Source: Nitrospira sp.
GTDB lineage: Bacteria; Nitrospirota; Nitrospiria; Nitrospirales; Nitrospiraceae
Length of the DNA stretch: 64,000 nucleotides
Reading direction: 5' to 3'
Assembly (NCBI GenBank): GCA_024998595.1
Contig: JACOEK010000001.1
Location: 620,001-684,000, forward strand
In this document: positions 24,100-35,763 of the stretch, piece by piece
Position numbering within the stretch: the first letter of the stretch is position 1
How the letters are laid out: each line of letters begins with the position of its first letter
Translations under genes and position numbers: made by a program
Notes under the pieces: model-generated
What the model saw: the letters and a program-made list of their open reading frames with translations, nothing else
Database searches by the model: none
Told to the model about the DNA's origin: nothing

Positions 24100-25020
24100 T
24101 CAGCACCAGGCCCCAAGCCGGCATGAGACGAAGGGCTGAGACAGGGCAGCACTCGGAGCGCGTTTGAGGTCAGGAACGGCTGGCGCGGTAAACGCTGACG
24201 GGACCGAGGCCGCGAGCAGCGTGTTGGATGGCTGGCCTTGCGGTGCCGGAGTTTCCTTGTTGGATGCGATTGTCGGCGGCGATGATTTTTTCTCCAGCTT
24301 GGTCAGCAGGCGGCGGCCGCTTCCGGCGACGTCGCTATTGGGATACTTTTCAGCCAAGAGTTGCAGCTTCTCCGTGGCCCAATCGTTAGCCCCGAGTTCC
24401 TGATAGGTCATGGCTAGATAGTACAGGGCTTCCGGCGCCACCTTCTTGTCCGGATAATCCTTCATGATCATGTCGAATCGGTGGGCAGCCGCCAGGTACG
24501 ACGAGCGGCGATAGTAAAACTGCCCGACAAACAGGTGCGTCTGGGCGAGCCAATCATGGCAGTCGGCCATACGCTGAAGCGCTTGGCCTTCGTATTTGCT
24601 GCCGGGGAAGTCCTTCCGCAATTTTTCAAACGCGGCAATAGCTTTCTGAATCGGCTCCGGATCGCGGTCGATTGATTTTCCCATCCGAAGATGGCTTTCC
24701 CCTAAACGGAACTGTGCGTAGACGGCAAGTTGGTGGCTGCGATGCAGTTCCAAGAAATGCTGGTATTCAACGATGGCCTCGGCGAACTCTTCCTTGTCGA
24801 AAAACGCCTCGCCGCGTTTCATAATCACATTGGGGTCGTAGTTCTTTTCGATAGTGTCGCCCAGGAAGATTTGTTCATCCGTCCCGCTGACGGGTTTGCC
24901 TTGGGCCGTGGTCTTAGGCTTGCTCGAACATCCGGCCCCAAAACACAGCAGCGTCACGATGACGATGACGCGCGCACACCAATCCCTCGAATGCCGATGC
25001 ATCCAGCCACTCCTTCGCAC
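24100..25020 (-). CDS. outer membrane protein assembly factor BamD-like lipoprotein
   Basis: 306 aa; lipobox-like LLCFGAGCSS, TPR-type repeats (GEAFFDKEEFAEAIVEYQHFLELHRSHQLAVYAQFRLGESHLRMGKSIDRD, FPGSKYEGQALQRM). Start could also be at 25002. Confidence 0.82.
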   Translation of the reverse strand: MRRSGWMHRHSRDWCARVIVIVTLLCFGAGCSSKPKTTAQGKPVSGTDEQIFLGDTIEKNYDPNVIMKRGEAFFDKEEFAEAIVEYQHFLELHRSHQLAVYAQFRLGESHLRMGKSIDRDPEPIQKAIAAFEKLRKDFPGSKYEGQALQRMADCHDWLAQTHLFVGQFYYRRSSYLAAAHRFDMIMKDYPDKKVAPEALYYLAMTYQELGANDWATEKLQLLAEKYPNSDVAGSGRRLLTKLEKKSSPPTIASNKETPAPQGQPSNTLLAASVPSAFTAPAVPDLKRAPSAALSQPFVSCRLGAWC

Positions 25021-25208
25021 ACAAAGATTTCGTGGTACCGCTAACGTAACTACACAATTTTTCTAGCAGATCGTGGTATGAAAAGCAACGAATTCAATGT
25101 CCGGAGTTGACCCTCCTGGGGCCGGGTCCTATAATCGCGCCGCACCTCTGAGTGTGGGTGCGATTCGCTGTAAAACATCAATACCCAGAATGCCCCAGTA
25201 AGGACTCC

Positions 25209-26201
25209 GTGAAGCGCAGTCGGATTGTCGGGACCGGTTCCTTTGTCCCCCCTCGAGTGGTCCACAACGAGGAGGTAGGGGGGCCGCTTGGGCTGAATTC
25301 GGATCAGATCATGGCCCTGACCGGTATTCGCACGAGACATTGGGCCGAACCGGGGCAGGCATCCTCGGACCTGGCGGTGGAGGCGGCGCAGCGAGCCTGC
25401 GAGGCCGCTGGAATAGCACCGCGATCCCTGGACGCCATTCTCGTGTCGACCACCTCCCCGGATAGCGCGTTTCCTTCCACCGCCTGTCACGTGCAGCGCG
25501 CCCTAGGCGCCGGTCCGGTGATGGCCTTTGACCTGTCGGCGTCCTGTTCAGGCTTTCTCTACGGGCTGTCGATGGCCGATGCCATGATCCGCAGTGGTCA
25601 AATCCGATCATGCTTACTCGTGGCCGCCGAAGTGAAGTCCTGCTCGTTGGATGCGATGGACAGAGAAACCGCACTGTTGTTCGGCGATGGTGCCGGTGCG
25701 GTCGTGGTCGTGGAGGATGAGTCGGTTCGGCCGGAGGCCGCCGGCATTCGTGGCGTGCGTCTGCATGCGGAAGGGGCGGGGCATGGTCTCATCACCATCC
25801 CTGCAGGCGGGTCGCGGAAGCCAAACGGAATGGAAACCGTCTGTGCGAAGGAACACTTTCTGCGGATGCGGGGGAGTGCCGTGTTTCGTGCTGCAGTCCG
25901 TCATCTGGAGCAGGCGATCGCTGACCTGTTGAAGGAATTCGGGCTCTCGGCTGTTGATGTCACTCGGGTCATCGCTCACCAAGCCAACGCCAGGATCTTG
26001 GAGCAACTTCGTCGCCGCCTCGGGCTGCCGCGAGAGGCGGTCTATTCGGTGATTGAGCGCTACGGCAATACCTCGTCCGCTTCCATTCCGATCGCGTTGG
26101 ACTATGCGGTCCGGGAGCAGCAGGTTACGGCGGGAGATTTGATACTGTTGGGGGCATTTGGCGGAGGCTTAACCTGGGCTACAGCATTGGTGCGCTGGTA
26201 G
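25209..26201 (+). CDS. fabH: beta-ketoacyl-ACP synthase III
   Basis: Likely GTG at 25209; SRIVGTGSFVPPRVVHNEE, FDLSASCSGFLYGLSMADAMI (catalytic Cys), VIAHQANARIL (His), YGNTSSASIPIALD (Asn). Confidence 0.92.
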   Translation: MKRSRIVGTGSFVPPRVVHNEEVGGPLGLNSDQIMALTGIRTRHWAEPGQASSDLAVEAAQRACEAAGIAPRSLDAILVSTTSPDSAFPSTACHVQRALGAGPVMAFDLSASCSGFLYGLSMADAMIRSGQIRSCLLVAAEVKSCSLDAMDRETALLFGDGAGAVVVVEDESVRPEAAGIRGVRLHAEGAGHGLITIPAGGSRKPNGMETVCAKEHFLRMRGSAVFRAAVRHLEQAIADLLKEFGLSAVDVTRVIAHQANARILEQLRRRLGLPREAVYSVIERYGNTSSASIPIALDYAVREQQVTAGDLILLGAFGGGLTWATALVRW

Positions 26202-26377
26202 GCGCTTTCGCCTAGCAGGCTTGACGACGGAACGACGTGTCATGTCGGTTTCCCAGGCTTGTTGGCGCAGGTCGTCGCCATCGCACGCGGTTTGAAAAGG
26301 CTGTCCAACAGGGTCGCAAAGAGGCGTGCGACGTAGGTCCCGTTGGCCTTTATCGGCAGCCTGATAGAAAGGACGTT

Positions 26378-26995
26378 ATGTTCGGTCTCATACCCCGGGA
26401 AGAAGCGTTTTTCGATTTGTTTAAGAATGCGGCGCATAACATGATCGAGGGTAGCCGTCTCTTGAAGGACATGACGGAGGACTTTCGGAATCCGGTGGAA
26501 AAAGCGAAGCGCATCAAGGATGTCGAGCATATTGGGGACGGCATTACCCATGACATTGCCCGGAAACTGAATCAGACCTTCATTACGCCCATCGATCGGG
26601 AAGACATTCACGATCTGGCGAGCGCGTTGGACGACATCCTGGATGTGGTCGAGGCGATTGCCGATCGATTTGTGCTGTACAAGGTGGTGGCTCCCACAGA
26701 AGCGGCGATCAGGTTGGCTAATGTGCTCTACCAGGCAGCGGTTGAAGTCGGGGCCACGGTGGATTTGCTCGGCAAATCACATCAGGCGGTCACGGAGTGC
26801 AGCGTGCGGGTGAATAGCCTGGAGAATGAAGCCGATCGCATCTCCCGCGATGCCATCTCGTCATTGTTCGAGAAGGAGACGGATCCGATCGCCGTTATCA
26901 AATGGAAAGAGATCTACGAAAATTTCGAGGCGGGAACCGATCGGTGCGAAGATGTCGCAAACATTCTCGAGCGGATCGCCTTGAAGCACACGTGA
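26378..26995 (+). CDS. DUF47 family (PhoU-like) phosphate transport regulator
   Basis: Likely ATG at 26378 (MFGLIPREEAFFDLFKNAAHNMIEGSRLL); KAKRIKDVEHIGDGITHDIARKLNQTFITPIDREDIHDLASALDDILDVVEA. Confidence 0.93.
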   Translation: MFGLIPREEAFFDLFKNAAHNMIEGSRLLKDMTEDFRNPVEKAKRIKDVEHIGDGITHDIARKLNQTFITPIDREDIHDLASALDDILDVVEAIADRFVLYKVVAPTEAAIRLANVLYQAAVEVGATVDLLGKSHQAVTECSVRVNSLENEADRISRDAISSLFEKETDPIAVIKWKEIYENFEAGTDRCEDVANILERIALKHT

Positions 26996-27059
26996 GCGAC
27001 TCCTGCGCGTGCCTCGATACTCATCCTGACCAATACTCTAGGGGTAGGAATCGGCATTC

Positions 27060-28052
27060 ATGGCTGAACTGAGCGGATTATTGTTAGTTGTGGTGATTCT
27101 GGCGTTGCTCTTCGATTTTTCCAATGGCTGGCATGACAGCGCCAATGCCATCGCGACGGTGGTCTCGACCCGCGTGGTCAGTCCCTCCACGGCGGTCCTT
27201 GTGGCGGGTGTGCTCAACGTCGCTGGGGCGTTCATGTCCACGGCGGTTGCCAAGATGGTCGGCACGGGGATCGTCGATCCCCAGTCGGTGACCCAGACCG
27301 TGGTAGCCTCGGCGCTGGCCGGCGCCATCGTGTGGAACTTCATGACCCTCCTGCTGGGTCTGCCGACCAGTTCATCCCATGCCCTCATCGGCGGATTGGT
27401 TGGCGCCGCGCTCACCCATGGGGGGATGGCAGCAGTCAAATTTTCCGGCCTGCGATCAGTCCTCGAAGCGATGGTCTTGTCGCCCTTTTTCGGATTCGCC
27501 ATCGGGCTGGTGCTGATGATCGTCCTGAGCTGGGTCTTTTTCCGTGTGCCGCGAGCCCTGGCGCTGCGGTTATTTTCCCGACTGCAACTCGTCTCTGCGA
27601 GTTTCATGGCCTTTAGTCACGGGGCAAACGATGCGCAGAAAGCCATGGGCATTATCACGCTGGCGCTCGTCTCGGCCGGCGTCATTCCCACCGCGGAAGT
27701 GCCGACCTGGGTCATCGGATCTTGTGCGGTCGCGATGGGGCTCGGCACGGCAGTGGGGGGCTGGAGAATCGTGCGGACCCTCGGGATGCGGATTGTGAAA
27801 CTCGAGCCGGTGCACGGGTTTGCGGCCGAGACCGGGGCCGCGATCGTCTTGATGGCGACAGCCCATATCGGGCTTCCGGTCAGTACCACGCATACCATCA
27901 CGTCGACCGTGATGGGCGTCGGAGCGGTCAAGCGGTTATCGGCGGTGCGCTGGGGCGTGACCCGTCGCATTTTGTCGGCCTGGCTCTTCACCCTGCCCGG
28001 GGCGGCGCTTCTTTCGACTATGTGCTACCTGCTTCTGTCGAGATTGTCGTAG
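27060..28052 (+). CDS. inorganic phosphate transporter, PiT family
   Basis: 330 aa; FDFSNGWHDSANAIATVVSTRVVSP, GLPTSSSHALIGGLVGA, FSHGANDAQKAMGII, GLPVSTTHTITSTVMGVGAVKRLSAVRWGV. Confidence 0.96.
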   Translation: MAELSGLLLVVVILALLFDFSNGWHDSANAIATVVSTRVVSPSTAVLVAGVLNVAGAFMSTAVAKMVGTGIVDPQSVTQTVVASALAGAIVWNFMTLLLGLPTSSSHALIGGLVGAALTHGGMAAVKFSGLRSVLEAMVLSPFFGFAIGLVLMIVLSWVFFRVPRALALRLFSRLQLVSASFMAFSHGANDAQKAMGIITLALVSAGVIPTAEVPTWVIGSCAVAMGLGTAVGGWRIVRTLGMRIVKLEPVHGFAAETGAAIVLMATAHIGLPVSTTHTITSTVMGVGAVKRLSAVRWGVTRRILSAWLFTLPGAALLSTMCYLLLSRLS

Positions 28053-29877
28053 GCGATTCCTGTGCCACGGGAAGGTGAACGACAAACCGACTGCCCCTCG
28101 GCGTATTCCCTTCCACCCAAACATGCCCGCTATGGGCCTCGACGATATGTTTGACGATGGCGAGCCCCAGGCCGGTTCCCCCGAGTTCGCGCGAGCGGGC
28201 CTTATCGACTCTGTAAAATCGTTCGAACACCCGCGGCCGGTCCGCTTCGGGAATGCCGATTCCCGAGTCTGCCACGACGATCTCAATCATGGGGCGAGGT
28301 GACCCCGTCCGGCTTTGCGCTGCATGCCGGATGGTCATGGAGATCCGTCCCTGATCCGGAGTGTATTTCACGGCATTTTCAAGCAGGTTGATGAAAACCT
28401 GGACCAGCCGTTCTTCGTCCCCTTCCACCACCACATACTCGTCCGGCAGCGACAATTCGATCGTATGGTGCTTCTTGTCCGCTAACGGTTTAATCACCGC
28501 AACAGTCCGTTCCAGCAAGGCCCGCAACTCCACCGGTTCTCGGCGAAACAGCACCTGTCCGGATTCGATCTGTGACAATTGCAGGAGATCGTCCAGGATC
28601 AGATTCAGGCGATTGCTCTGCCGCATGATGATTTCCATGAACGCGGCGGCCGTCGTAGGGTCGTCCTTGCCCCCGTCCAGCAGTGCCTCCACGTACCCCT
28701 TGATGGAGGTAAGCGGGGTGCGGAGCTCATGCGAAACATTGGCGACGAAATCTTTGCGGATCTTCTCCAGACGGCGAAGCTCCGTGATGTCGTGGAACAC
28801 GAACACCGCACAGGCCTCCTGCTCGCGGTTGCCCCCGGCGATCGAGGCTTCCACACGCAGGCAACGGCCGCTGGGGGAGAGAGTAATTTCACCGCCCTGA
28901 CCGGAACGCGTCTGCAGCACGGCAGACACCAGCGCGGTCAGCCCTTCGTGCCGGATGAGTTCGGCGTAATGGCGGCCGCGCGATTCCGTCAGTTCCAATG
29001 CAAACATGCGCTCCAAGGCCGGATTGACCTGGACCACCGTCCCTCGATAGTCCAGCACCATGACGCCCTCAACCATCGCGATGAGCATGGCCAGGAGTTG
29101 CGCACGGTCGTCGGACACTTCCTTGATTTTCGTCTCCAACTGATCGGTCATCTGGTTGAGGGTTCGCGCAAGCAAACCGACTTCGTCCGATGAGGAGACA
29201 ATGAGGCGAACTCCTGGCGTCCCGGCGCCAAGTTGACGGGCGGCAGCGGCCATCTCCGAAAGCGGCTTCGTCAGATTGCGCGACACCCACAGGCTGAGCA
29301 CCATGGCCAGGAGAAAGGCGGCGCCAAATGCAGTCACCAAATCTTGCTGAATGTGCCGCACCCGCTCATCGATGGAGGTCAACGGCAGGCCGAGGCGGAT
29401 GACCGGGACCCCCGGTTGCAGGTGTGTCGGTTCCGAGAGGAGCCGCGCCACATAATAGGTGCGTTCTCCGGTGGTCTGGCTGGCTCGAATATCCATGCCG
29501 CGGCCCGATGCCAGGGCCTGCGCGACTTCGGGGCGAGCAAGATGATTATCGACGTGCGTCAGACCTTCGGCGGGGACGGCGCTATCCGAGAGCACCGTGC
29601 CGTCCTGCTTGATGATGGTGATGCGAAGGTGAGCCTGCTGGCTCAGTTCACGGATAGTGGCGTGAAGCAGCGGTCCTGGAACGGTTTGTCCGGATTGGTC
29701 GAACAGCGGCCGAAGCGTCATCGCGGCCAAGCCGCTACGCGTCTCCAGCATCTCGGCCATGCGGCTGAGTTCGGTCTGTTCGACCGAGCGGATCACGAGC
29801 CAACCCGCGACCACCAGGCCGACGAGGACGGCGGCGAGGGTGCCCAGGGCGACTTTCCACCGGAGGCCGAGGTTCAT
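28018..29877 (-). CDS. phoR: PhoR-type sensor histidine kinase (HAMP-PAS-HisKA-HATPase)
   Basis: 619 aa; FVANVSHELRTPLTSIKGYVEALLDGG H-box, LLENAVKYTPDQGRI N-box, VADSGIGIPEADRPRVFERFYRVDKARSRELGGTGLGLAIVKHIVEAHSGHVWVE; partner of the adjacent PhoB-like regulator. Confidence 0.9.
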   Translation of the reverse strand: MNLGLRWKVALGTLAAVLVGLVVAGWLVIRSVEQTELSRMAEMLETRSGLAAMTLRPLFDQSGQTVPGPLLHATIRELSQQAHLRITIIKQDGTVLSDSAVPAEGLTHVDNHLARPEVAQALASGRGMDIRASQTTGERTYYVARLLSEPTHLQPGVPVIRLGLPLTSIDERVRHIQQDLVTAFGAAFLLAMVLSLWVSRNLTKPLSEMAAAARQLGAGTPGVRLIVSSSDEVGLLARTLNQMTDQLETKIKEVSDDRAQLLAMLIAMVEGVMVLDYRGTVVQVNPALERMFALELTESRGRHYAELIRHEGLTALVSAVLQTRSGQGGEITLSPSGRCLRVEASIAGGNREQEACAVFVFHDITELRRLEKIRKDFVANVSHELRTPLTSIKGYVEALLDGGKDDPTTAAAFMEIIMRQSNRLNLILDDLLQLSQIESGQVLFRREPVELRALLERTVAVIKPLADKKHHTIELSLPDEYVVVEGDEERLVQVFINLLENAVKYTPDQGRISMTIRHAAQSRTGSPRPMIEIVVADSGIGIPEADRPRVFERFYRVDKARSRELGGTGLGLAIVKHIVEAHSGHVWVEGNTPRGSRFVVHLPVAQESPTTISTEAGST

Positions 29878-30608
29878 GCCGGAATGTCGGACTCGCGCAA
29901 TTTGTACCCGAGGGATTTGATCGACACGATGGCCTCATCCAGGAGGGGGAGTTTCTGTTTGAGTCGGCGCACGTGCACATCCACCGTGCGCGTGGTCCCG
30001 TAATAGTCATACCCCCAGACGGCGCTGAGCAAGACATCGCGCGTGAGCACCCGACCCACGTTGCGCAGCAAGTGTTCCAAGAGACCGAATTCTTTCGCGG
30101 TGAGCGTCACTTCTTCTCCCTGTAGCCGGACTTCGTGCCGGGAGAGATCGACGGTCAAGGGGCCGTAATGATACTGGGTTTGAGGGCTGTTCGCATTGCG
30201 ATCCAGTCGGCGGAGCAACGCCTTGACCCGTGCCACCAGAGCTTTGGGGCTGAAGGGTTTGGTCACGTAATCGTCGGCTCCCAGCTCAAGCCCAATGACT
30301 GTATCGGACTCTTCTGCCTTGGCGGTCAGCATGAGGATAGGCAGCAGCGCCGTCTCCTGATTCAAGCGGATCCGTTTGCAGACCTCCAGGCCGTCCAGTT
30401 CAGGCAACATGAGGTCGAGAATAATCAAGTCGGGGTGTTCGGCCTTCACCTGCCGAAGCCCTTCCGTGCCGGTCATGGCTGAAACCGTCCGAAACCCCTC
30501 TTTTTCCAAGTAGAGTTTGACCAGTTGCAGAATATCCTTCTCATCTTCAACGATCAGAATCTTTTTATGCGTGCTGGAAGTGGCTGTCATGGCGGGATTG
30601 TTGCACAA
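29874..30608 (-). CDS. phoB: PhoB-type response regulator (OmpR family)
   Basis: 244 aa; receiver ILIVEDEKDILQLVKLYLEKEGF...LIILDLMLPELDGLEVCKRIR and winged-helix domain; 4-bp overlap with the kinase. Start may be 30590 (MTATSSTHKKIL). Confidence 0.9.
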   Translation of the reverse strand: MCNNPAMTATSSTHKKILIVEDEKDILQLVKLYLEKEGFRTVSAMTGTEGLRQVKAEHPDLIILDLMLPELDGLEVCKRIRLNQETALLPILMLTAKAEESDTVIGLELGADDYVTKPFSPKALVARVKALLRRLDRNANSPQTQYHYGPLTVDLSRHEVRLQGEEVTLTAKEFGLLEHLLRNVGRVLTRDVLLSAVWGYDYYGTTRTVDVHVRRLKQKLPLLDEAIVSIKSLGYKLRESDIPA

Positions 30609-30762
30609 TGGGTCAGCGCCCTCAACTGCTTTTAGGGCGGAATGAACCGGATGATGCGGTTGACGTCAAGGGCGGGTCTGACGTAAGGTGACCGTTCAGT
30701 GCGACTACGCGCTTTTCCGGGCGGCCGGGTGGCCTTTCATGAGCGTGAGAGGGAACCAGCAG

Positions 30763-31725
30763 ATGAAGATTTATTTAGCCAATCCTCGCGGATTCTGCGC
30801 GGGTGTCGACCGCGCCATCGATATCGTCGATTTGTCCCTTAAGAAATACGGCGCGCCGATTTATGTGCGCCATGAGATCGTCCATAGCCGGCACGTGGTG
30901 AACTCGCTCCGGCACAAGGGCGCCGTGTTCGTGGAAGAGTTGAACGAGGTGCCGGAGGGATCAGTCGTGATCTTCAGCGCCCACGGCGTGGCGAAATCGG
31001 TGTGGGAAGAGGCGCAGAGCCGCCGCCTGCATGTGATCGACGCCACCTGTCCGCTGGTCATCAAGGTGCATAACGAAGTCAACCGCGATTACACGCAAGG
31101 CTACGAGTTGATTTTGATCGGCCATGCGGGCCACCCCGAAGTCATCGGGACGCTGGGGCAGATCCCGGATAAGTTTCACCTGGTGTCCTCGGTGCAGGAC
31201 GTGGAAACGTTGCAGGTGGAGAAGACACAGAATCTTTCCTATGTGACCCAGACGACACTCAGTGTCGATGAGTGCCGAGATATTGTCGAGGCCTTGCATC
31301 TGCGGTTTCCGAATATCAAAGGTCCGCATCAGGAAGATATTTGTTACGCCACGCAGAACCGCCAGAATGCGGTCAAGTCGTTGTCGAAGCTGGTCGATGT
31401 CATCCTCGTCATCGGGTCACCGAACAGTTCCAACTCCAACCGGTTGCGCGAATTAGGCGAGCATTGCGGCATTCCCTCCTATCTCATCGATGCCGCATCG
31501 GATATCAACCCGGATTGGCTGAAGGATGCGAAGAGTGTGGGCTTGTCGGCGGGCGCCTCCGCTCCCGAAGTGTTGGTCACGGAAGTGGTCGCCTATCTGA
31601 AGCGTCTTGGCTCTTCTGAAGAGGTCGAGGAATTGACCGTCATCGAGGAGGATGTGGAATTTCTTCTTCCGAAAGAATTGGTCACCATCGAGTCTGCTTC
31701 ACGCACCGCAGCCTCTGCGAACTAA
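30763..31725 (+). CDS. ispH: 4-hydroxy-3-methylbut-2-enyl diphosphate reductase
   Basis: Likely ATG at 30763; [88 protein letters not shown]. Confidence 0.97.
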   Translation: MKIYLANPRGFCAGVDRAIDIVDLSLKKYGAPIYVRHEIVHSRHVVNSLRHKGAVFVEELNEVPEGSVVIFSAHGVAKSVWEEAQSRRLHVIDATCPLVIKVHNEVNRDYTQGYELILIGHAGHPEVIGTLGQIPDKFHLVSSVQDVETLQVEKTQNLSYVTQTTLSVDECRDIVEALHLRFPNIKGPHQEDICYATQNRQNAVKSLSKLVDVILVIGSPNSSNSNRLRELGEHCGIPSYLIDAASDINPDWLKDAKSVGLSAGASAPEVLVTEVVAYLKRLGSSEEVEELTVIEEDVEFLLPKELVTIESASRTAASAN

Positions 31726-31761
31726 CTCGCGCAGTTCTCGCATTATCCTACAAGCAGATCT

Positions 31762-31823
31762 GGCCATTCCTCCATATATTGGGGGAGTGGCCTCTTTATT
31801 CCCCCATATCAGGGGCTTTTTCT
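31762..31823 (+). terminator. Tandem Rho-independent terminator-like hairpins after ispH
   Basis: ggccattcctcc-atatatt-gggggagtggcc then tctttatt; immediately followed by cccc(c)-atatca-gggg-cttttt. Confidence 0.8.
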
Positions 31824-31913
31824 TTGCATTGATTCTATCGCTGTGATAGAAGATTTTTCGTTTTCTTCCTCACGAAGCGTCCCATCTCAACCTTCTTGCT
31901 CTGGAGGTCGCCG

Positions 31914-34900
31914 GTGTATCTGAAGTCCTTGGAAATGCTCGGCTTCAAGTCATTCGCGGAAGCGAAAATCCAATTTCCGAAAGGCATCACGGCGATCGTG
32001 GGTCCGAACGGCAGCGGTAAAAGCAATGTCGTGGATTCCATCCTCTGGGTGTTGGGCGAGCAAAGCACCAAAACGCTTCGGAGCGAGAAGATGGAAGACG
32101 TCATCTTCAACGGGACGGAGGTGCGTAAACCGCTCGGGTTGGTAGAAGTCTCATTGGTCATCGGAGGACTGGGCGAGTTGCGGCTGGATGCCATTTCAGG
32201 ATTGCCGAGTCAATTAAGCGAGTACCAGGAACTGATGATTACGCGCCGTCTCTATCGCAATGGCGACAGCGAGTATCTCATCAACAAGACGTCATGCCGC
32301 CTCAAGGATATTCGGAACGTGCTGATAGAAACCAGGGCCGGGTCCAAGGGGCATACCGTTATCGAGCAGGGACGGATTGAGCAGATCCTGCAGGCGTCCC
32401 CGCAGGACCGCCGGGAGTTGATCGAAGAAACCGCCGGGATCGTCCGCTACAAAAAGCAGAAGGCTGAAGCGCTTCGCAAACTGGAATCGACGCAACAAAA
32501 CCTCTTGCGGGTGCGCGATATTGTGGCGGAAGTGAAAAAACAGCTGAATTCACTGGAGCGCCAGGCTCGCCAGGCCCGGACGTACCAAACCCTGCAGCAG
32601 GAAGCGAAGGGACTCGAGATCGAGCTGTTGTCCCGTGACTATCGCACGATGCATGCCGATCTGGAATCCGTCGATCGCGAAGCACGGGAAGTGGAAGCGT
32701 TGGAGGCCGAACAGGTGGCCGAGCAGGCTCGCCTGGATTCGGAACAGGAAGCGATCCGGTTCCGGATGAACGACGCGGCCGAGGCCATTTCGCGCGTGCG
32801 GGATACCTTGGCCGGCACTGAGCAGCGTCAGTCGCAAGCGTTGACGGCCGCGGAGGTTGAGCGAAACCGGACGGAATTGTTCGAGCGGCAACGTGTCCAG
32901 GCTTCACAGGAAATGGAACGGCTGGCGGCGGATCAAGAACAGGCCCAGGTCGAGATCGAAGAACTTCGGGCGACTTTACTGCAATTGGATGGCGACATTG
33001 TGGCCCAGGAAGCGCAGTTTCAGCAGGCGGACGCTGAAGCCAAGGCCTTGGCCGGGCATCGGACTGCAGCGGTCGGCGAAGAGGAACGCGCCCGAAAGGA
33101 TGTCCTCAATCTCGCCGTCCTCGTGGCGAACACGGAGCAGAGCCTTGCGCAGGTGACTACACGTCAGCAGGAAACCTCAGCCCGAGCGGAACGGGTCACG
33201 CGCGAGCAGGAGCAGATGGTTGCGCAAGTGGCCGGGTTGGATGAGCAGCGGGAACTGCTTGCGGCGCAGCGGGAAGAGGCGAGTCAGCGCATTCAGGGGC
33301 TCATGGCAGAACGTCAGGCTGCGATCGAGCGCATTGAAGGGTTGGGCGGGCAGATCACGGGATTGGATCGCGATATCGTCCGGCTTTCCGAGGATGTCGC
33401 CGCAGTGGAGTCACGCTTGGGCGCGCTGCAGGGTGTCGTGCGGGAGGAAATGGGGTACGGCCGCGAAGGGCAAGAAGAAGGCACCGCATTGAAAACCTGT
33501 GACGGCGTGCGCGAGGCGCTCGCAGAATGGCTTGTGATCCCGCCGGGCCTGGATCGGGCGGTTGAGACGATTCTAGGTGAGCGGGTGCGTGGGTGGTTGG
33601 TCGATCAGCCCGCCGCTGCCGGCCGTGCGGTGGAGTTTTTGAAGGGCAAGGAGCTCGGTCGCGGGGCTTTTATCCCGCAGCACATTCGTTGGGCGCCCGA
33701 CCAGGCGGCAGCGGATTCCTCGGCCTCCTGGTGGCCTGCGCTCAATGGCCAGCCGGGAGTGGTGGGGCGTGCCGCGGATGTCATCCATGCAGAAGGGGCA
33801 TCCGCTCCCACCCTGAGTTATTTGTTCGACGGCATTGTGATCGTTGAGTCCCTCGCTGTGGCGCTGCAATTGTGGGAGCAGCATCAGTGGCCGGCTCCTG
33901 CAGGTCCGACCTATGTGACGTTATCCGGTGAGACGCTGGATGCGGCGGGTGTGATGACCGGCGGCGGCACCAGTGCCGGTGCGGGACTCCTGCAGCGCCG
34001 GCGGGAAGTGCTGGAGTTGGAAGCCCGTCGTACTGAGGCGGTGCAAGCGCTGGAGCTGGCTCGCGTGGCACGTGAGGAGGCGGCGTCTGCACTGGGCTTG
34101 GGGAGGGAGGAGGAACAACAGCTCGGCCGGGCCATTCGCGAAGCAGAGATGTTGGAATTGTCGCTTCAGAAAGATGATGCGAACGTAGAGCGTCAGCGTG
34201 GAGAGTTGCATCGGCGCATGGATGTGTTGGGGGAAGAACTGCAGCGGAGCTTGGCTGAGCAGGCGCGGCTTCAGGAACAGTTCCACTCCAGCCAAGCGCA
34301 GCTGGAGCAATGGGTGGGGGAAAAGGTCGGACAGGAAAGCGGGTTACTTCAGGTACGGGAACGGCTGGTAGTCATTGAGAGCCAAGGGCTGGCGATTCAG
34401 CAACGATTGACGGAAGTCCGCCTCTCCCTGGAAAGCATGCGCGGCCGGAGAGAGCATGCCAACAGCGATATTGCGCGGTTCACGCAACGGCTGGATGCGG
34501 CGCAGCGGCGGGCGGCCGATCTCGAAGAGCAGGTGACCGGGCTGGTGCAGGCAACAGAGAACAGCCGGGAGGAGCAGACCAGGCAGGAGGCGCTCTGCCG
34601 CGAACTCGGCGCTGAGGTTGATGGGATCAAGTCCGAACTTATTGCGGCTCAGGAACGTCAGGCGCAGGCAATGACCGGCCTTCACGCGGTGGAGGAGACC
34701 CTCACCACGATACGACAGAGTTTGTCGGCATTGCATGAGCGCCGTATGACTGCCGAGGTTCGCAAGGCCGAAGTGAAGGCGCATCTGTCCACCATCGAAA
34801 GCACGCTGGCTGGCACCTACCAGATCGATCCGGCGACTCTACTGGCCTCGCCAACGGAGGGGCAGCCCATATCGGAAGGGGAAGAGGCCGCCGCACCCGT

Positions 34901-35597
34901 CTCCATGCTGGAGACGCCGCAGTTGCGGGAACAGATTCAGAAAATCCGCGAACGGTTGGACCGCATGGGCGCGATCAATCTGGCGGCTATTGATGAGCAT
35001 CGTGAGTTGGAAGAGCGGTATCAGTTCCTCACGACGCAGGAGCAGGATCTGTCGACCTCCATTGCGTCGCTCAAGGAGATCATCCAGCGGATCAACCGCA
35101 CGACCAAAGACATGTTCGTCGAGACCTTCAACGAACTGCAGCAGAAGTTTCGGGATGTATTTGCGCAATTCTTTCCCGGGGGCCGAGCGGAGCTGCAATT
35201 GGTCGAAGAGCCGCTGGAAGAAGGGGTAGAGGACAATGGCGCCCGCGAGCCGGGTGTGGAAATCGTGGCGCAGCCGCCGGGGAAGCGGTTGAAGAGTATT
35301 ACCATGTTGTCCGGCGGAGAGAAGACCCTGACGGCCATGGCGCTGTTGATCGCCAGTTTCTTGATCCGTCCGACTCCGTTCTGTATCCTGGACGAAATCG
35401 ATGCGCCGTTGGATGAAGAAAACATCGGGCGGTTCACGGCGGTGCTGCGCAGTCTTTCGGCGACGGCCCAATTCCTCGTCATCACGCACAACAAGCGCAC
35501 GATGGCGATGGCCGATTCGCTCTTCGGCGTGACCATGGAAGAGCCGGGTGTGTCGACCCTGATTTCGGTCAAGCTCGGCGATCTTCAGCCGGCCTAA
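31914..35597 (+). CDS. smc: chromosome segregation protein SMC
   Basis: Likely GTG at 31914; [50 protein letters not shown], coiled coils, hinge, [44 protein letters not shown]. Confidence 0.97.
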   Translation: MYLKSLEMLGFKSFAEAKIQFPKGITAIVGPNGSGKSNVVDSILWVLGEQSTKTLRSEKMEDVIFNGTEVRKPLGLVEVSLVIGGLGELRLDAISGLPSQLSEYQELMITRRLYRNGDSEYLINKTSCRLKDIRNVLIETRAGSKGHTVIEQGRIEQILQASPQDRRELIEETAGIVRYKKQKAEALRKLESTQQNLLRVRDIVAEVKKQLNSLERQARQARTYQTLQQEAKGLEIELLSRDYRTMHADLESVDREAREVEALEAEQVAEQARLDSEQEAIRFRMNDAAEAISRVRDTLAGTEQRQSQALTAAEVERNRTELFERQRVQASQEMERLAADQEQAQVEIEELRATLLQLDGDIVAQEAQFQQADAEAKALAGHRTAAVGEEERARKDVLNLAVLVANTEQSLAQVTTRQQETSARAERVTREQEQMVAQVAGLDEQRELLAAQREEASQRIQGLMAERQAAIERIEGLGGQITGLDRDIVRLSEDVAAVESRLGALQGVVREEMGYGREGQEEGTALKTCDGVREALAEWLVIPPGLDRAVETILGERVRGWLVDQPAAAGRAVEFLKGKELGRGAFIPQHIRWAPDQAAADSSASWWPALNGQPGVVGRAADVIHAEGASAPTLSYLFDGIVIVESLAVALQLWEQHQWPAPAGPTYVTLSGETLDAAGVMTGGGTSAGAGLLQRRREVLELEARRTEAVQALELARVAREEAASALGLGREEEQQLGRAIREAEMLELSLQKDDANVERQRGELHRRMDVLGEELQRSLAEQARLQEQFHSSQAQLEQWVGEKVGQESGLLQVRERLVVIESQGLAIQQRLTEVRLSLESMRGRREHANSDIARFTQRLDAAQRRAADLEEQVTGLVQATENSREEQTRQEALCRELGAEVDGIKSELIAAQERQAQAMTGLHAVEETLTTIRQSLSALHERRMTAEVRKAEVKAHLSTIESTLAGTYQIDPATLLASPTEGQPISEGEEAAAPVSMLETPQLREQIQKIRERLDRMGAINLAAIDEHRELEERYQFLTTQEQDLSTSIASLKEIIQRINRTTKDMFVETFNELQQKFRDVFAQFFPGGRAELQLVEEPLEEGVEDNGAREPGVEIVAQPPGKRLKSITMLSGGEKTLTAMALLIASFLIRPTPFCILDEIDAPLDEENIGRFTAVLRSLSATAQFLVITHNKRTMAMADSLFGVTMEEPGVSTLISVKLGDLQPA

Positions 35598-35763
35598 CGT
35601 AGGCCTGTCGAGGACAACCGAGCCGCACAGTCTTCAACTCAAACGCGCACTTAGGCTCCAAGTTGGGGCTGCTTCCCTTGACTGGTCCTAAGCAGTTTGT
35701 TATACAGTCCTGCTAATGGTTACACATGGTACTGTGCGGTTTCATGTGATCGCTGCTTGATTG

